Assembly (NCBI RefSeq): GCF_001297125.1
Contig: NZ_LHPC01000077.1
Location: 172,810 to 236,809, forward strand
DNA: 64,000 nt
Reading direction: 5' to 3'
Source: Pseudomonas sp. RIT-PI-q
GTDB taxonomy: Bacteria > Pseudomonadota > Gammaproteobacteria > Pseudomonadales > Pseudomonadaceae
Position numbers and translations under genes: made by a program. Shown here one piece after another: positions 43,128-52,499 of the stretch (position 1 is its first letter; each line of letters starts with the position of its first letter). The notes beneath the pieces are model-generated. The model made no database searches. It saw nothing but the letters and a program-made list of their open reading frames with translations, and was not told where the DNA came from.

Positions 43128-43906
43128 TGACTTACACCACCAATGAAATGATGACCGTCGCCGCTGCCCGCCGTCTGAAGAACGGTTCGGTGTGCTTCGT
43201 CGGTATCGGCCTGCCGTCGAAAGCCGCCAACCTGGCGCGGCTGACGTCCTCGCCGGATGTCGTCCTGATCTACGAATCGGGTCCGATCGGTGCCAAGCCG
43301 AGCGTCCTGCCGCTGTCGATTGGTGCCGGTGAGCTGGCGGAAACCGCCGACACTGTGGTCCCGACCGGTGAGATTTTTCGCTACTGGCTGCAGGGCGGGC
43401 GCATTGACGTCGGCTTCCTCGGCGCCGCGCAAGTCGACCGCTTCGGCAACATCAACACCACCGTGGTCGGCGACTACCATGCGCCGAAAGTCCGTCTGCC
43501 GGGTGCCGGTGGCGCGCCGGAGATCGCTGGCTCGGCCAAAAGCGTGTTGATCATCCTTAAACAGTCGGCACGTTCCTTTGTCGACAAACTCGACTTCATT
43601 ACCTCGGTCGGCCATGGCGAGGGCGGAGATTCACGCAAGCGTCTCGGCCTGCCGGGTGCCGGTCCGGTCGGCATCATCACCGACCTGTGCATCATGGAAC
43701 CGGAAACCGGCACCCATGAATTCGTGGTCCCCGCGCTGCACCCTGGCGTCACCCGCGAACAAGTGACCGCCGCCACCGGTTGGGCGATTCGTTTTGCCGA
43801 ACAGGTTGAAAACCCCGCCGAGCCGACTGAAGTCGAACTCACAGCCCTGAGGGATCTGGAAGCCCGCACCGCCGCGGCCCACGGCCAAGCACCCGGAGAA
43901 GCGTGA
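43127..43906 (+). CDS. pcaJ: 3-oxoadipate CoA-transferase subunit B
   Basis: The protein has 259 residues and is the beta subunit of the family I transferase. The probable catalytic glutamate is E50 in VLIYESGPIGAK. Further stretches are GGRIDVGFLGAAQVDRFGNIN and DFITSVGHGEGGDSR. The translation start overlaps the pcaI stop, and its stop overlaps the pcaF ATG, so the three are coupled. Confidence 0.9.
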   Translation: MTYTTNEMMTVAAARRLKNGSVCFVGIGLPSKAANLARLTSSPDVVLIYESGPIGAKPSVLPLSIGAGELAETADTVVPTGEIFRYWLQGGRIDVGFLGAAQVDRFGNINTTVVGDYHAPKVRLPGAGGAPEIAGSAKSVLIILKQSARSFVDKLDFITSVGHGEGGDSRKRLGLPGAGPVGIITDLCIMEPETGTHEFVVPALHPGVTREQVTAATGWAIRFAEQVENPAEPTEVELTALRDLEARTAAAHGQAPGEA

Positions 43907-45108
43907 TGCGTGACGTTTATATCTGCGACGCGATTCGCACCCCCATCGGCCGCTTCGGCGGTGGCCTGTCGGCGGTTCGCGCCGACGATTTGGCCGCCGT
44001 GCCAATCAAGGCGCTGATGGAACGCAACCCTTCGGTAGACTGGAACGCCGTGGATGAGGTGTTCCTCGGTTGCGCCAACCAGGCCGGTGAAGACAACCGC
44101 AACGTGGCGCGCATGGCGTTGCTGCTGGCCGGGCTGCCGGAAACCATTCCTGGCGTCACCCTCAATCGCCTCTGCGCCTCGGGCATGGATGCCATCGGCA
44201 CCGCGTTCCGCGCCATCGCCAGCGGCGAGATGGAGCTGGCGATTGCCGGCGGCGTCGAGTCGATGTCGCGCGCCCCGTTCGTGATGGGCAAGGCGGATGC
44301 TGCGTTTTCGCGCAACATGAAACTTGAAGACACCACCATTGGCTGGCGCTTCATTAACCCGCTGATGAAAGCCCAGTACGGTGTCGATGCGATGCCGCAG
44401 ACCGGCGATAACGTGGCTGACGATTACGAGATTTCCCGCGAGTCGCAGGACGCTTTCGCCCTGCGCAGTCAGCAGCGGGCAGCCGCCGCGCAGGCCGCAG
44501 GATTTTTCGCCGAAGAAATCGTTGAAGTGCGCATTGCCCACAAGAAGGGCGAAAGTATCGTCAGCCAGGATGAACATCCGCGCGGCGACACGTCCCTGGA
44601 AGTGCTGGCCAAACTCAAGCCGGTCAATGGTCCGGACAAGACCGTCACCGCCGGCAACTCCTCCGGTGTGAACGACGGTTCGGCAGCGTTGATTCTCGCG
44701 TCCGCCGAAGCAGTGAAGAAACACGGCCTCACCGCCCGCGCGAAAGTGCTGGGCATGGCGAGCGCCGGCGTTGCCCCTCGGGTGATGGGCATCGGCCCGG
44801 TGCCGGCCGTGCGCAAGTTGACCGAACGCCTCGGCCTGGCGGTCAGCGATTTCGACGTGATCGAACTCAACGAAGCCTTCGCCAGTCAGGGTTTGGCCGT
44901 GCTGCGTGAATTGGGGTTGGCGGACGATGCACCTCAGGTCAACCCGAACGGTGGCGCGATTGCCTTGGGCCATCCGCTGGGCATGAGTGGCGCGCGTTTG
45001 GTGCTGACGGCGCTGCATCAGCTGGAAAAGACCGGCGGCAAGAAAGGTCTGGCGACCATGTGCGTCGGCGTCGGTCAGGGGCTGGCCCTGGCGATCGAAC
45101 GCGTCTGA
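43906..45108 (+). CDS. pcaF: 3-oxoadipyl-CoA thiolase PcaF
   Basis: The protein has exactly 400 residues, as in other PcaF, from ATG 43906 with GGAGAAG upstream; the GTG 43903 is less likely. The acyl-accepting cysteine is C90 in TLNRLCASGMDA. The catalytic His and Cys lie in NPNGGAIALGHPLGMSGARL and LATMCVGVGQGLALAI, and ELNEAFASQ is typical. It cleaves 3-oxoadipyl-CoA to succinyl-CoA and acetyl-CoA, the last step of the pathway. Confidence 0.97.
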   Translation: MRDVYICDAIRTPIGRFGGGLSAVRADDLAAVPIKALMERNPSVDWNAVDEVFLGCANQAGEDNRNVARMALLLAGLPETIPGVTLNRLCASGMDAIGTAFRAIASGEMELAIAGGVESMSRAPFVMGKADAAFSRNMKLEDTTIGWRFINPLMKAQYGVDAMPQTGDNVADDYEISRESQDAFALRSQQRAAAAQAAGFFAEEIVEVRIAHKKGESIVSQDEHPRGDTSLEVLAKLKPVNGPDKTVTAGNSSGVNDGSAALILASAEAVKKHGLTARAKVLGMASAGVAPRVMGIGPVPAVRKLTERLGLAVSDFDVIELNEAFASQGLAVLRELGLADDAPQVNPNGGAIALGHPLGMSGARLVLTALHQLEKTGGKKGLATMCVGVGQGLALAIERV

Positions 45109-45144
45109 CACGCCGCGTGACTAATAAGAACTGAGGAATGCTTC

Positions 45145-45849
45145 ATGACTGACAAGCCTGGTTACCGTCGCCCGCAGGAGGGCACTCAGCCGGAATACCT
45201 GCACCCGACCTATCAATCCACCAACCGGCGCGCGCCGTCCAAGCCGTTGGTGTTTTTGCCCCATTCGCTGTCGGAAATTACCGGCCCGACCATCGGCGCC
45301 GAGCGTATCAACGCGCAGGACAACGACCTGACCGCCCAGCACAAGGCCGAGCCATTGGGCGAGCGCATCATCATTCACGGCCGCGTGCTGGATGAAGATG
45401 GCTTGCCGGTGCCGGGGATTCTGGTGGAGATCTGGCAGGCCAACGCCGCCGGCCGCTACAACCATGATCGCGACCTGCATGACGCACCGCTGGACCCGAA
45501 TTTCACCGGCACCGGCCGCACCGTGACCGACGCCGATGGCTGGTATCAGTTCCAGACCATCAAGCCTGGCGCCTATCCGTGGGGCAACCACCACAACGCC
45601 TGGCGCCCGGCGCACATCCATTTCTCGCTGTTCGGGCCGAGCATCCTGACGCGCCTGGTCACCCAGATGTATTTCCCGGGCGACCCGCTGCTGGCTTACG
45701 ACCCGATCTACAACTGCGTGCCCGATACCCGCGCCAAAGAGCGTTTGATCGCCAGTTTCGACCTGGAAAAAACCATTCCTTCCTACGCCCTCGGTTATCG
45801 CTGGGACATCGTCTTGCGCGGCCGCGAAGCCACGCCGATGGAGAAATAA
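45145..45849 (+). CDS. pcaH: Protocatechuate 3,4-dioxygenase beta subunit PcaH
   Basis: The protein has 234 residues. All four iron(III) ligands of the family can be placed by spacing: Y105 in GRYNHDRD, Y144 in GAYPWGNHH, and H157/H159 in RPAHIHFS. ILVEIWQANAAGRY is the conserved dioxygenase motif. With PcaG it performs intradiol cleavage of protocatechuate to 3-carboxy-cis,cis-muconate. It is one base from pcaG. Here pcaHG sit between pcaF and pcaT, as part of the main cluster. Confidence 0.97.
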   Translation: MTDKPGYRRPQEGTQPEYLHPTYQSTNRRAPSKPLVFLPHSLSEITGPTIGAERINAQDNDLTAQHKAEPLGERIIIHGRVLDEDGLPVPGILVEIWQANAAGRYNHDRDLHDAPLDPNFTGTGRTVTDADGWYQFQTIKPGAYPWGNHHNAWRPAHIHFSLFGPSILTRLVTQMYFPGDPLLAYDPIYNCVPDTRAKERLIASFDLEKTIPSYALGYRWDIVLRGREATPMEK

Positions 45850-45850
45850 G

Positions 45851-46417
45851 ATGACGCTGAACGCGACCACGTCCCACACCGTCGGGCCGTACTACCACAT
45901 CGGCCTGACCTGGCTGAACCGCGAAAACCTGACCGTCGAACAAACCCTCGGCGAGCGCGTGGCGATCACCGGGCAAGTCATCGATGGCAACGGCGACGTC
46001 GTCAACGACGCCATGCTGGAAGTCTGGCAGGCCAACGCCGCCGGCAAGTACGACCATCCTGAAGACGATCAGGACAAACCCCTGGACCCGAATTTCGAAG
46101 GGTTTGGCCGGGTGCCGGTGGATGCGCAAGGGCGCTTTCGTTTCACCACCATCAAACCGGGCACGGTGGAAGGCCTGAAAGGCACGACCCAGGCGCCGCA
46201 TCTGGTGGTGCTGGTGTTTGCTCGCGGGCTGGTGAAGCACCTGCTGACGCGGATTTATTTTGATGGCGAGCCGGCCAACGTGGCGGATCCGTTACTGGAG
46301 TGCGTGCCTGCGGATCGCCGCAGTACCTTGCTGGCTAAGCAGGATGCGTCGGGCGTTTATCAGTGGAACGTGATTCTGCAGGGGACTGATGCGGAGACCG
46401 TGTTCTTCGATTATTGA
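45851..46417 (+). CDS. pcaG: Protocatechuate 3,4-dioxygenase alpha subunit PcaG
   Basis: The protein has 188 residues. TSHTVGPYYHIGLTWL is the N-terminal arm that contacts the beta subunit, followed by MLEVWQANAAGKYDHPEDDQ and PHLVVLVFARGLVKHLLTRI. The alpha subunit lacks the iron ligands, and the histidine pair of PcaH is absent here, as expected. A REPIN follows directly. Confidence 0.96.
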   Translation: MTLNATTSHTVGPYYHIGLTWLNRENLTVEQTLGERVAITGQVIDGNGDVVNDAMLEVWQANAAGKYDHPEDDQDKPLDPNFEGFGRVPVDAQGRFRFTTIKPGTVEGLKGTTQAPHLVVLVFARGLVKHLLTRIYFDGEPANVADPLLECVPADRRSTLLAKQDASGVYQWNVILQGTDAETVFFDY

Positions 46418-46433
46418 TTGAACACCACAAAAC

Positions 46434-46530
46434 CTGTGGGAGCGGGCTTGCCCGCGAAAGCGGTGGGCCAGTCAACATTGATATCGACTGACACACCGCT
46501 TTCGCCAGCAAGCCGGCTCCTACAGGGGAA
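46434..46530. repeat. REPIN between pcaG and pcaT
   Basis: Inverted pair with a GTGGGAGCGGGCTTGCCCGC arm and a CCAGCAAGCCGGCTCCTAC arm, so it mixes two REP types. Confidence 0.8.
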
Positions 46531-46611
46531 TTGCGTTGCCTTATGCATCTGCGGAACGGGACTGTTGCAAAGTATGTCTAGACTCTCACTGTCCCCAAAG
46601 AGTGAATACCA

Positions 46612-47907
46612 ATGACAACCTCTACAGCTCACTACACCGGTGAAGAGCGCAGCAAAAGGATCTTTGCGATCGTTGGCGCCTCGTCCGGCAACCTCGTCGA
46701 ATGGTTCGACTTCTACGTCTACGCATTTTCCGCGATCTATTTTGCCCCGGCCTTTTTTCCCTCCGACAACCCCACGGTGCAGTTGGTCAACACCGCCGGT
46801 GTGTTTGCCGCCGGGTTCCTGATGCGGCCCATCGGTGGCTGGATCTTCGGCCGGGTCGCGGACAAGCACGGACGCAAGAATTCGATGATGATTTCGGTGC
46901 TGATGATGTGCTTCGGTTCGTTGCTCATCGCCTGCCTGCCGACCTACAACAGCATCGGGGTCTGGGCGCCGATCATGCTGTTGTTCGCGCGCTTGCTTCA
47001 GGGCTTGTCGGTGGGCGGGGAGTACGGCACCACCGCGACCTATATGAGTGAAATCGCCCTCAAGGGCCAACGCGGGTTCTTCGCCTCGTTCCAGTACGTG
47101 ACGCTGATTGGTGGCCAGTTGCTGGCGGTGTTGCTGGTGGTGATCCTGCAACAATTCCTCAACGAAGATGAATTGCGTGCCTATGGCTGGCGGATCCCGT
47201 TTGTGGTCGGCGCGGCGGCGGCGGTGATTTCGTTGTTCCTGCGTCGTTCGCTCAAGGAAACCACCAGCAAGGAAATGCGCGAAAACAAAGACGCCGGCAG
47301 CATCCGCGCGCTGTTCCGCGACCACAAAGCTGCGTTCATTACCGTGCTCGGTTACACCGCCGGTGGTTCGCTGATTTTCTACACCTTCACCACGTACATG
47401 CAGAAGTACCTGGTGAACACCGCCGGTATGCACGCCAAAACCGCCAGTTACATCATGACCGGCGCGCTGTTCCTTTATATGTGCATGCAGCCGCTGTTTG
47501 GCATGCTCGCGGACAAGATCGGCCGACGTAACTCGATGCTGTGGTTCGGTGCTTTGGGTACGTTGTGCACCGTGCCAATCCTGTTGAGCCTGAAAAGCGT
47601 CAGCAGTCCGTTCCTGGCCTTTGTGCTGATTACCGTGGCGCTGGCGATCGTCAGTTTCTACACCTCCATCAGCGGCCTGGTGAAAGCCGAAATGTTCCCG
47701 CCGGAAGTGCGTGCGTTGGGCGTCGGCCTGGCTTACGCGGTGGCGAATGCGATCTTCGGCGGTTCAGCGGAATATGTCGCGCTGAGCCTCAAAGCCGTGG
47801 GCATGGAAAACTCCTTCTACTGGTACGTGACGGTGATGATGGCGGTGGCATTCCTGTTCAGCCTGCGCCTGCCAAAACAGGCGAAGTATTTGCATCACGA
47901 CCTTTGA
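46612..47907 (+). CDS. pcaT: Dicarboxylate/beta-ketoadipate MFS transporter PcaT
   Basis: The protein has 431 residues and 12 membrane segments. GNLVEWFDFYVYAFSAIYFA and the loop FGRVADKHGRKNSMM and LLQGLSVGGEYGTTATYMSE mark the KgtP-like metabolite:H+ symporter group. In P. putida PcaT is associated with beta-ketoadipate uptake. Its place between pcaG and pcaB supports this. It has a 194-base spacer upstream and may be read from its own promoter. Confidence 0.9.
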   Translation: MTTSTAHYTGEERSKRIFAIVGASSGNLVEWFDFYVYAFSAIYFAPAFFPSDNPTVQLVNTAGVFAAGFLMRPIGGWIFGRVADKHGRKNSMMISVLMMCFGSLLIACLPTYNSIGVWAPIMLLFARLLQGLSVGGEYGTTATYMSEIALKGQRGFFASFQYVTLIGGQLLAVLLVVILQQFLNEDELRAYGWRIPFVVGAAAAVISLFLRRSLKETTSKEMRENKDAGSIRALFRDHKAAFITVLGYTAGGSLIFYTFTTYMQKYLVNTAGMHAKTASYIMTGALFLYMCMQPLFGMLADKIGRRNSMLWFGALGTLCTVPILLSLKSVSSPFLAFVLITVALAIVSFYTSISGLVKAEMFPPEVRALGVGLAYAVANAIFGGSAEYVALSLKAVGMENSFYWYVTVMMAVAFLFSLRLPKQAKYLHHDL

Positions 47908-47952
47908 TCTTTACCCGTGGGCCGAACCGGCCCACGCCTTCAGGGATTGTTT

Positions 47953-49317
47953 ATGAACGAGCGACCGGGCAATCAATTGTTCGATGCCTATTTCACTGCC
48001 CGCGATATGCGTGACGTGTTCTGCGATCAGGGCCGGGTGCAGGCCATGCTCGATTTCGAAGCGGCACTGGCCCGGGCCGAGGCGCGGGTTGGCTTGATCC
48101 CACAGACAGCCGTCGCTTCTATCGAAGCGGCGTGTCGTGCAGACCATTACGATTTCGCCGCCCTTGGTGAGGCGATTGCCACGGCGGGCAATTCGGCGAT
48201 TCCGTTGGTCAAGGCATTGGGCAAACAGATCGCAACACACGACACCGAGGCCGAGCGCCATGTGCATCTGGGCGCGACCAGTCAGGACGTGATGGACACT
48301 GGCCTGGTGTTGCAACTGCGCCGCGCGCTGGAATTGATCGAAGCGGATCTGGCGCAACTGGCGGAAACCCTCGCGACCCAGGCCTGGCGTTACGTTGCTA
48401 CGCCACTGGCCGGACGCACCTGGCTGCAACACGCGACGCCGGTCACCCTCGGCATGAAAATCGCCGGTTGGCTGGGCGCGGTGACGCGCAGTCGCCAGCG
48501 TCTGCAGGAACTCAAACCGCGACTGCTGGTGCTGCAATTCGGTGGTGCCTCCGGAACCCTCGCGGCGCTTGGCGAGCAGGCGCTGCCGATTGCCGAAGCG
48601 CTGGCCGAGGAATTGCAACTGACGTTGCCGGAACAACCCTGGCACACCCAGCGTGATCGCCTGGTGGAGTTCGGCGCGGTGCTGGGCTTGATCGCCGGCA
48701 GCCTCGGCAAATTCGGCCGCGACATCAGCCTGTTGATGCAGACCGAAGCCGCCGAAGTGTTCGAACCGTCGGCACCGGGCAAGGGCGGATCATCGACCAT
48801 GCCGCACAAGCGCAACCCGGTGGGGGCGGCGGTGCTGATCGGCGCGGCAACACGGGTGCCAGGTTTGCTCTCGACGCTGTTCAGCGCCATGCCGCAGGAA
48901 CATGAGCGCAGCCTGGGCCTGTGGCATGCCGAATGGGAAACCCTGCCGGAGATTTGCTGCCTGGTCTCTGGCAGTTTGAAGCAAGCGCTGTTGCTGGCGG
49001 ATGGGCTGGAGGTCGATGCCGATCGCATGGTCCGTAACCTCGACCTGACTCAAGGCCTGGTGCTGGCAGAAGCGGTGAGCATCGTGCTTGCCCAGCGAGT
49101 CGGGCGCGACACGGCGCATCATTTATTGGAGCAATGCTGCAAACGTGCCGTGGCCGAACACCGTCATCTGCGCGCTGTCCTCGGCGACGAGCCGCAAGTG
49201 ACCGCCGAGCTTTCGCCCGCTGAACTGGATCGTCTGCTGGACCCTGCCCATTACCTCGGTCAGGCCCATACCTGGGTCGAACGAGCGGTGGCTGAACATT
49301 TCGCGTTGACTGCCTGA
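47953..49317 (+). CDS. pcaB: 3-carboxy-cis,cis-muconate cycloisomerase PcaB
   Basis: The protein has 454 residues from ATG 47953; the in-frame start 47917 adds a low-quality extension. It is a fumarase/aspartase superfamily member with the signature GGSSTMPHKRNPVGAA at about 280, the N-terminal MRDVFCDQGRVQAMLDFEAAL, and HLGATSQDVMDTGLVLQLR. It lactonises 3-carboxymuconate to 4-carboxymuconolactone. pcaB, pcaD and pcaC are separated by only about 10 bases each. Confidence 0.96.
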   Translation: MNERPGNQLFDAYFTARDMRDVFCDQGRVQAMLDFEAALARAEARVGLIPQTAVASIEAACRADHYDFAALGEAIATAGNSAIPLVKALGKQIATHDTEAERHVHLGATSQDVMDTGLVLQLRRALELIEADLAQLAETLATQAWRYVATPLAGRTWLQHATPVTLGMKIAGWLGAVTRSRQRLQELKPRLLVLQFGGASGTLAALGEQALPIAEALAEELQLTLPEQPWHTQRDRLVEFGAVLGLIAGSLGKFGRDISLLMQTEAAEVFEPSAPGKGGSSTMPHKRNPVGAAVLIGAATRVPGLLSTLFSAMPQEHERSLGLWHAEWETLPEICCLVSGSLKQALLLADGLEVDADRMVRNLDLTQGLVLAEAVSIVLAQRVGRDTAHHLLEQCCKRAVAEHRHLRAVLGDEPQVTAELSPAELDRLLDPAHYLGQAHTWVERAVAEHFALTA

Positions 49318-49328
49318 AGGAGATTGCT

Positions 49329-50120
49329 GTGGCTTTCGTACAACTCGCCGAGGGCGAACTGCATTACCAACTTGATGGGCCTGCCGAGGCGCCGGTGCTG
49401 GTGCTGTCCAACTCACTGGGCACCGATCTGCACATGTGGGACGCGCAGATTGCGGCGTTTACCGAGCACTTGCGCGTGTTGCGTTTCGACACCCGTGGTC
49501 ACGGCCAATCGCTGGTGACACCGGGACCGTACAGCATCGAGCAACTGGGGCACGACGTGCTGGCGCTGCTGGATGCGTTGCACATCGAACGGGCGCATTT
49601 CTGTGGCTTGTCCATGGGCGGGTTGATCGGCCAATGGCTGGGGATCAACGCCGGTCAGCGTCTGAACAAACTGGTGGTGTGCAACACCGCAGCGAAAATC
49701 GGTGACCCGTCGGTGTGGAACCCGCGCATTGAAACGGTGCTGCGTGACGGTTCGGCGGCCATGGTTGCCCTGCGTGATGCGTCGATTGCGCGCTGGTTTA
49801 CGCCGGACTTTGCCGAAACCAATCCGGCGGCGGCGAAGAAGATTACCGACATGCTGGCGGCGACTTCGCCTGAAGGTTACGCGGCCAACTGCGCGGCGGT
49901 GCGCGATGCCGATTTCCGCGATCAACTGTCGTCGATCAAGGTGCCGCTGCTGGTCATCGCCGGCACCGAAGACGCGGTCACGCCACCGTCCGGCGGGCAC
50001 TTCATTCAGGAGCACGTGCAGGGCGCCGAGTACGCCGAGTTCTACGCGGCGCATTTGTCCAATGTCCAGGCCGGCGCCGCATTCAGCGAACGCGTCCTGG
50101 CATTTCTGTCAGCTGATTAA
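49329..50120 (+). CDS. pcaD: 3-oxoadipate enol-lactonase PcaD
   Basis: The protein has 263 residues, starting with GTG 49329 preceded by AAGGAGA. It is an alpha/beta-hydrolase. The nucleophile is S95 in FCGLSMGGLIGQWLG, the acid is in VIAGTEDAVTPP, and the histidine is in YAAHLSNVQAG. The oxyanion loop is NSLGTDLHMWD. It hydrolyses 3-oxoadipate enol-lactone to 3-oxoadipate. Confidence 0.96.
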   Translation: MAFVQLAEGELHYQLDGPAEAPVLVLSNSLGTDLHMWDAQIAAFTEHLRVLRFDTRGHGQSLVTPGPYSIEQLGHDVLALLDALHIERAHFCGLSMGGLIGQWLGINAGQRLNKLVVCNTAAKIGDPSVWNPRIETVLRDGSAAMVALRDASIARWFTPDFAETNPAAAKKITDMLAATSPEGYAANCAAVRDADFRDQLSSIKVPLLVIAGTEDAVTPPSGGHFIQEHVQGAEYAEFYAAHLSNVQAGAAFSERVLAFLSAD

Positions 50121-50130
50121 GGGGATTGTC

Positions 50131-50523
50131 GTGGACGAGAAACAACGTTACGACGAGGGCCTGAACGTCCGTCGCGCGGTACTCGGCGACGCCCACGTCG
50201 ACCGCAGCCTGAACGCCCTGACCGAGTTCAACTCGGAGTTTCAGGAAATGATCACCCGCCACGCCTGGGGTGACATCTGGACGCGCCCGGGCCTGGCGCG
50301 GCATACCCGCAGCCTGATCACCATCGCCATGCTGATCGGCATGAACCGCAACGATGAACTCAAACTGCACCTGCGCGCCGCCGCCAACAACGGCGTGACC
50401 CGTGGGGAGATCAAGGAAGTGATCATGCAGAGCGCGATTTACTGCGGCATTCCGGCGGCCAACGCGACCTTCCATCTGGCCGAGTCGGTGTGGGATGAGT
50501 TGGGGGTTGAATCGCGGGAGTGA
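50131..50523 (+). CDS. pcaC: 4-carboxymuconolactone decarboxylase PcaC
   Basis: The protein has 130 residues from GTG 50131 with AAGGGGA upstream. It has the AhpD-like fold. Typical stretches are RYDEGLNVRRAVLGDAHVDR, EFQEMITRHAWGDIWTRPGL, LKLHLRAAANNGVTRGEIKE and QSAIYCGIPAANATFHLAE. It decarboxylates 4-carboxymuconolactone to 3-oxoadipate enol-lactone. A much longer frame that begins at 49702 is only a shadow of pcaD joined to this gene. Confidence 0.95.
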   Translation: MDEKQRYDEGLNVRRAVLGDAHVDRSLNALTEFNSEFQEMITRHAWGDIWTRPGLARHTRSLITIAMLIGMNRNDELKLHLRAAANNGVTRGEIKEVIMQSAIYCGIPAANATFHLAESVWDELGVESRE

Positions 50524-50553
50524 TCCTGGAGATTTTCGGCGCCTGAACTGACG

Positions 50554-50649
50554 CCATCGCGGGCAAGCCCGCTCCCACAGGTTTTGTGTTGTGCCGCCGA
50601 TTGTGGACACACCATAAATCCCTGTGGGAGCCGGGCTTGCCCGCGATGG
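50554..50649. repeat. REPIN
   Basis: Inverted pair of GAGCGGGCTTGCCCGC-type REPs; the right arm has one extra base (GAGCCGGGCTTGCCC). Confidence 0.85.
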
Positions 50650-50683
50650 CGGCGGTACATTCAATATTGATGTGACTGAAAGC

Positions 50684-50785
50684 ATGCCATCGCTAGCAGG
50701 CCAGCTCCCACATGGGGCCGGTGTGAACACAGAATTCGCGCTCACCAAAGATCCCCTGTAGGAGCGAGGCTTGCCCGCGAAGGCG
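50684..50785. repeat. Degenerate REP pair between pcaC and the porin gene
   Basis: A CGCTAGCAGGCCAGCTCCCA arm at about 50690 and a GTAGGAGCGAGGCTTGCCCG arm at 50758-50785. Confidence 0.65.
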
Positions 50786-50795
50786 TCCCCAAGCC

Positions 50796-52055
50796 TTACA
50801 ACAAACTGATCGGATAGCTGACGATCAGCCGATTCTCGTCAAACTCGTTATTGCTGAAGTCCCGGCGGATGGTCGAGTTGCGCCATTTCAGGTTCAGGTC
50901 CTTCAGCGCACCGCTTTGCACGGTGTAGCCCAATTCGCTTTCGCGACCCCATTCCTTGCCGTCGGTGATGCTGCCGGTGTGCACGTTATCGCCGCTGATG
51001 TAGCGGTTCATCATCGTCAGGCCGGGCACGCCGAGGGCGACGAAGTTGTAGTCGTGGCGCACCTGCCAGGATTTTTCCTTGGCATTGTCATAACTGGCGT
51101 TATAGCTGTCGTTGGCCAGGGTCCCGCCGCTGGTGCCGTTGACCCGCATCCACGCGCTGTCGCCGGTGAGTTTTTGCAGGCCGACGTAGAAGGTGTTGCC
51201 GCCGTATTTGGCCGAGAACATGCCCGACCAGGTCTTGTTGTCCAACTCGCCGGCCCGGGCGCTGCCGTCATCCTTGCCGTAGAAGAAACCGAGGTTGGCG
51301 CCCAGGGTCCAGTCGCCGATGGGCTGGCTGTGGATCAGATTGACGTATTGCTGGCTGTAGATGTCCTTGAGTTCAGCGTTCCACAAACCGACCTGGGTGC
51401 GTTTTTCATTGAACACGTATTCGCCACCCTGGAAGTTGAAGCGGTCGGAGGTGAACGCGGCTTTGCCGGTCATCGACATGTCGCTCATGCTGCTGTCATC
51501 GCGCGGGCTGTTGGCGCGGAACTGGCCGCCGTAGAGCGTCAGTCCGTTGATTTCCTTCGAAGTGATCTGGCCGCCACGGAAGGTTTGCGGCAACGAGCGA
51601 CCGTCGTCCGAACGCAGGATCGGCAGCACCGGCATCCACTCGCCGACCTTCACTTCTGTTTGCGAAAGCTTGGCTTTGAACGCCACGTTGGTGCGCCCAA
51701 AGTTGTCCGCCGGGCGACCGTCGCTGTCCAGCGGCAACAACTGCGTACCACCGGTGCCTTTGCCGCCATCGAGCTTCACCGAGTACAGCCCCAGCACATC
51801 CATGCCGAACCCGACGGTGCCCTGGGTGAACCCGGACTTGGCGTCGAGAATGAAACTTTGCGTCCACTCTTCAGCCTTACCCTGAGCTTTGGTCGGGTTG
51901 GTGAAGTTGCGGTTGATGTAAAAGTTGCGCAGGTTCAGGTTGACCTTGGCGCCGTCGACAAAACCTGACTCCTCGGCCTGGGCGGGCAGGGCCGCGCTGG
52001 TCAGGGCGACAGCGATCAGGCCGGGAACGAAATACTGCGCGGTGGAAGGCGTCAT
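50796..52055 (-). CDS. OprD-family outer membrane porin
   Basis: The start is taken as ATG 52055, because MTPSTAQYFVPGLIAVALTS gives a signal peptide that ends at ALPAQA/EESGF; the ATG at 52127 is not needed. Length is 419 residues. GFVDGAKVNLNLRNFYINR, GFTQGTVGFGMDVLGLYSVKLD, the FGRTNVAFKAKLSQTEVKVGE repeat and the C-terminal ENRLIVSYPISLL are OprD-type barrel features. These channels take up amino acids, peptides or aromatic acids. Convergent position beside the pca cluster suggests but does not show an aromatic acid substrate. Confidence 0.9.
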   Translation of the reverse strand: MTPSTAQYFVPGLIAVALTSAALPAQAEESGFVDGAKVNLNLRNFYINRNFTNPTKAQGKAEEWTQSFILDAKSGFTQGTVGFGMDVLGLYSVKLDGGKGTGGTQLLPLDSDGRPADNFGRTNVAFKAKLSQTEVKVGEWMPVLPILRSDDGRSLPQTFRGGQITSKEINGLTLYGGQFRANSPRDDSSMSDMSMTGKAAFTSDRFNFQGGEYVFNEKRTQVGLWNAELKDIYSQQYVNLIHSQPIGDWTLGANLGFFYGKDDGSARAGELDNKTWSGMFSAKYGGNTFYVGLQKLTGDSAWMRVNGTSGGTLANDSYNASYDNAKEKSWQVRHDYNFVALGVPGLTMMNRYISGDNVHTGSITDGKEWGRESELGYTVQSGALKDLNLKWRNSTIRRDFSNNEFDENRLIVSYPISLL

Positions 52056-52322
52056 GAGCTCGGGTCTCTCTAATTCTTGGGGATGAAACGGGGCGATGCC
52101 GCAACCTTTGGGGTTGCAGACAAACATCTGAAATCAGGACAAAAACGAACGGGATCAGCCGGACAGGGCGGGGCGCGGGGGCATGGTGTCGAACCTGTTG
52201 TTATTGGTCTTGTGAGGCGAATGGTGCGGGGAATGTACTGAATGGTTCAATCGGTGAAAGCGGGTTTTGGGCGATTATCGAACGTAAGATTGGCCGATGT
52301 ATTGTGGTGAATGTGCGGGCGC

Positions 52323-52418
52323 CATCGCGGGCAAGCCCGCTCCCACAGTGGACTTTCTGCATCTATGAGATCTGTGGCAAACCCAAAAACCTGTGGGAGT
52401 GGGCTTGCCCGCGATGAG
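52323..52418. repeat. REPIN in the 52056-52499 gap
   Basis: Inverted pair of GAGCGGGCTTGCCCGC-type REPs (right arm with GAGTGGG). The rest of this gap contains the porin promoter area and the efflux operon terminator, and no gene. Confidence 0.87.
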
Positions 52419-52458
52419 GCCATCACCCGCACCAAAGCTTTCCCCCGCAGACAACAAA

Positions 52459-52482
52459 AAGCCCACCAAAAGGTGGGCTTCT
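52459..52482 (-). terminator. Terminator of the efflux operon
   Basis: AAGCCCACC-AAAA-GGTGGGCTT stem; on the minus strand it runs into TTTTTGTTGT, 18 bases after the emhC stop. Confidence 0.9.
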
Positions 52483-52499
52483 CATGTTTCAACGCGCTA

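Noticed and set aside
49702..50523. A 273-codon frame joining the end of the pcaD region to pcaC
   Set aside because: The first half is a pcaD shadow with Arg/Pro-rich noise; normal PcaC begins at GTG 50131 with a ribosome site and has the standard 130 residues.
50554..50785. A short CRISPR-like array of repeated 20-30 base units
   Set aside because: The units are inverted palindromic REPs with uneven spacing; no regular spacers and no cas genes.
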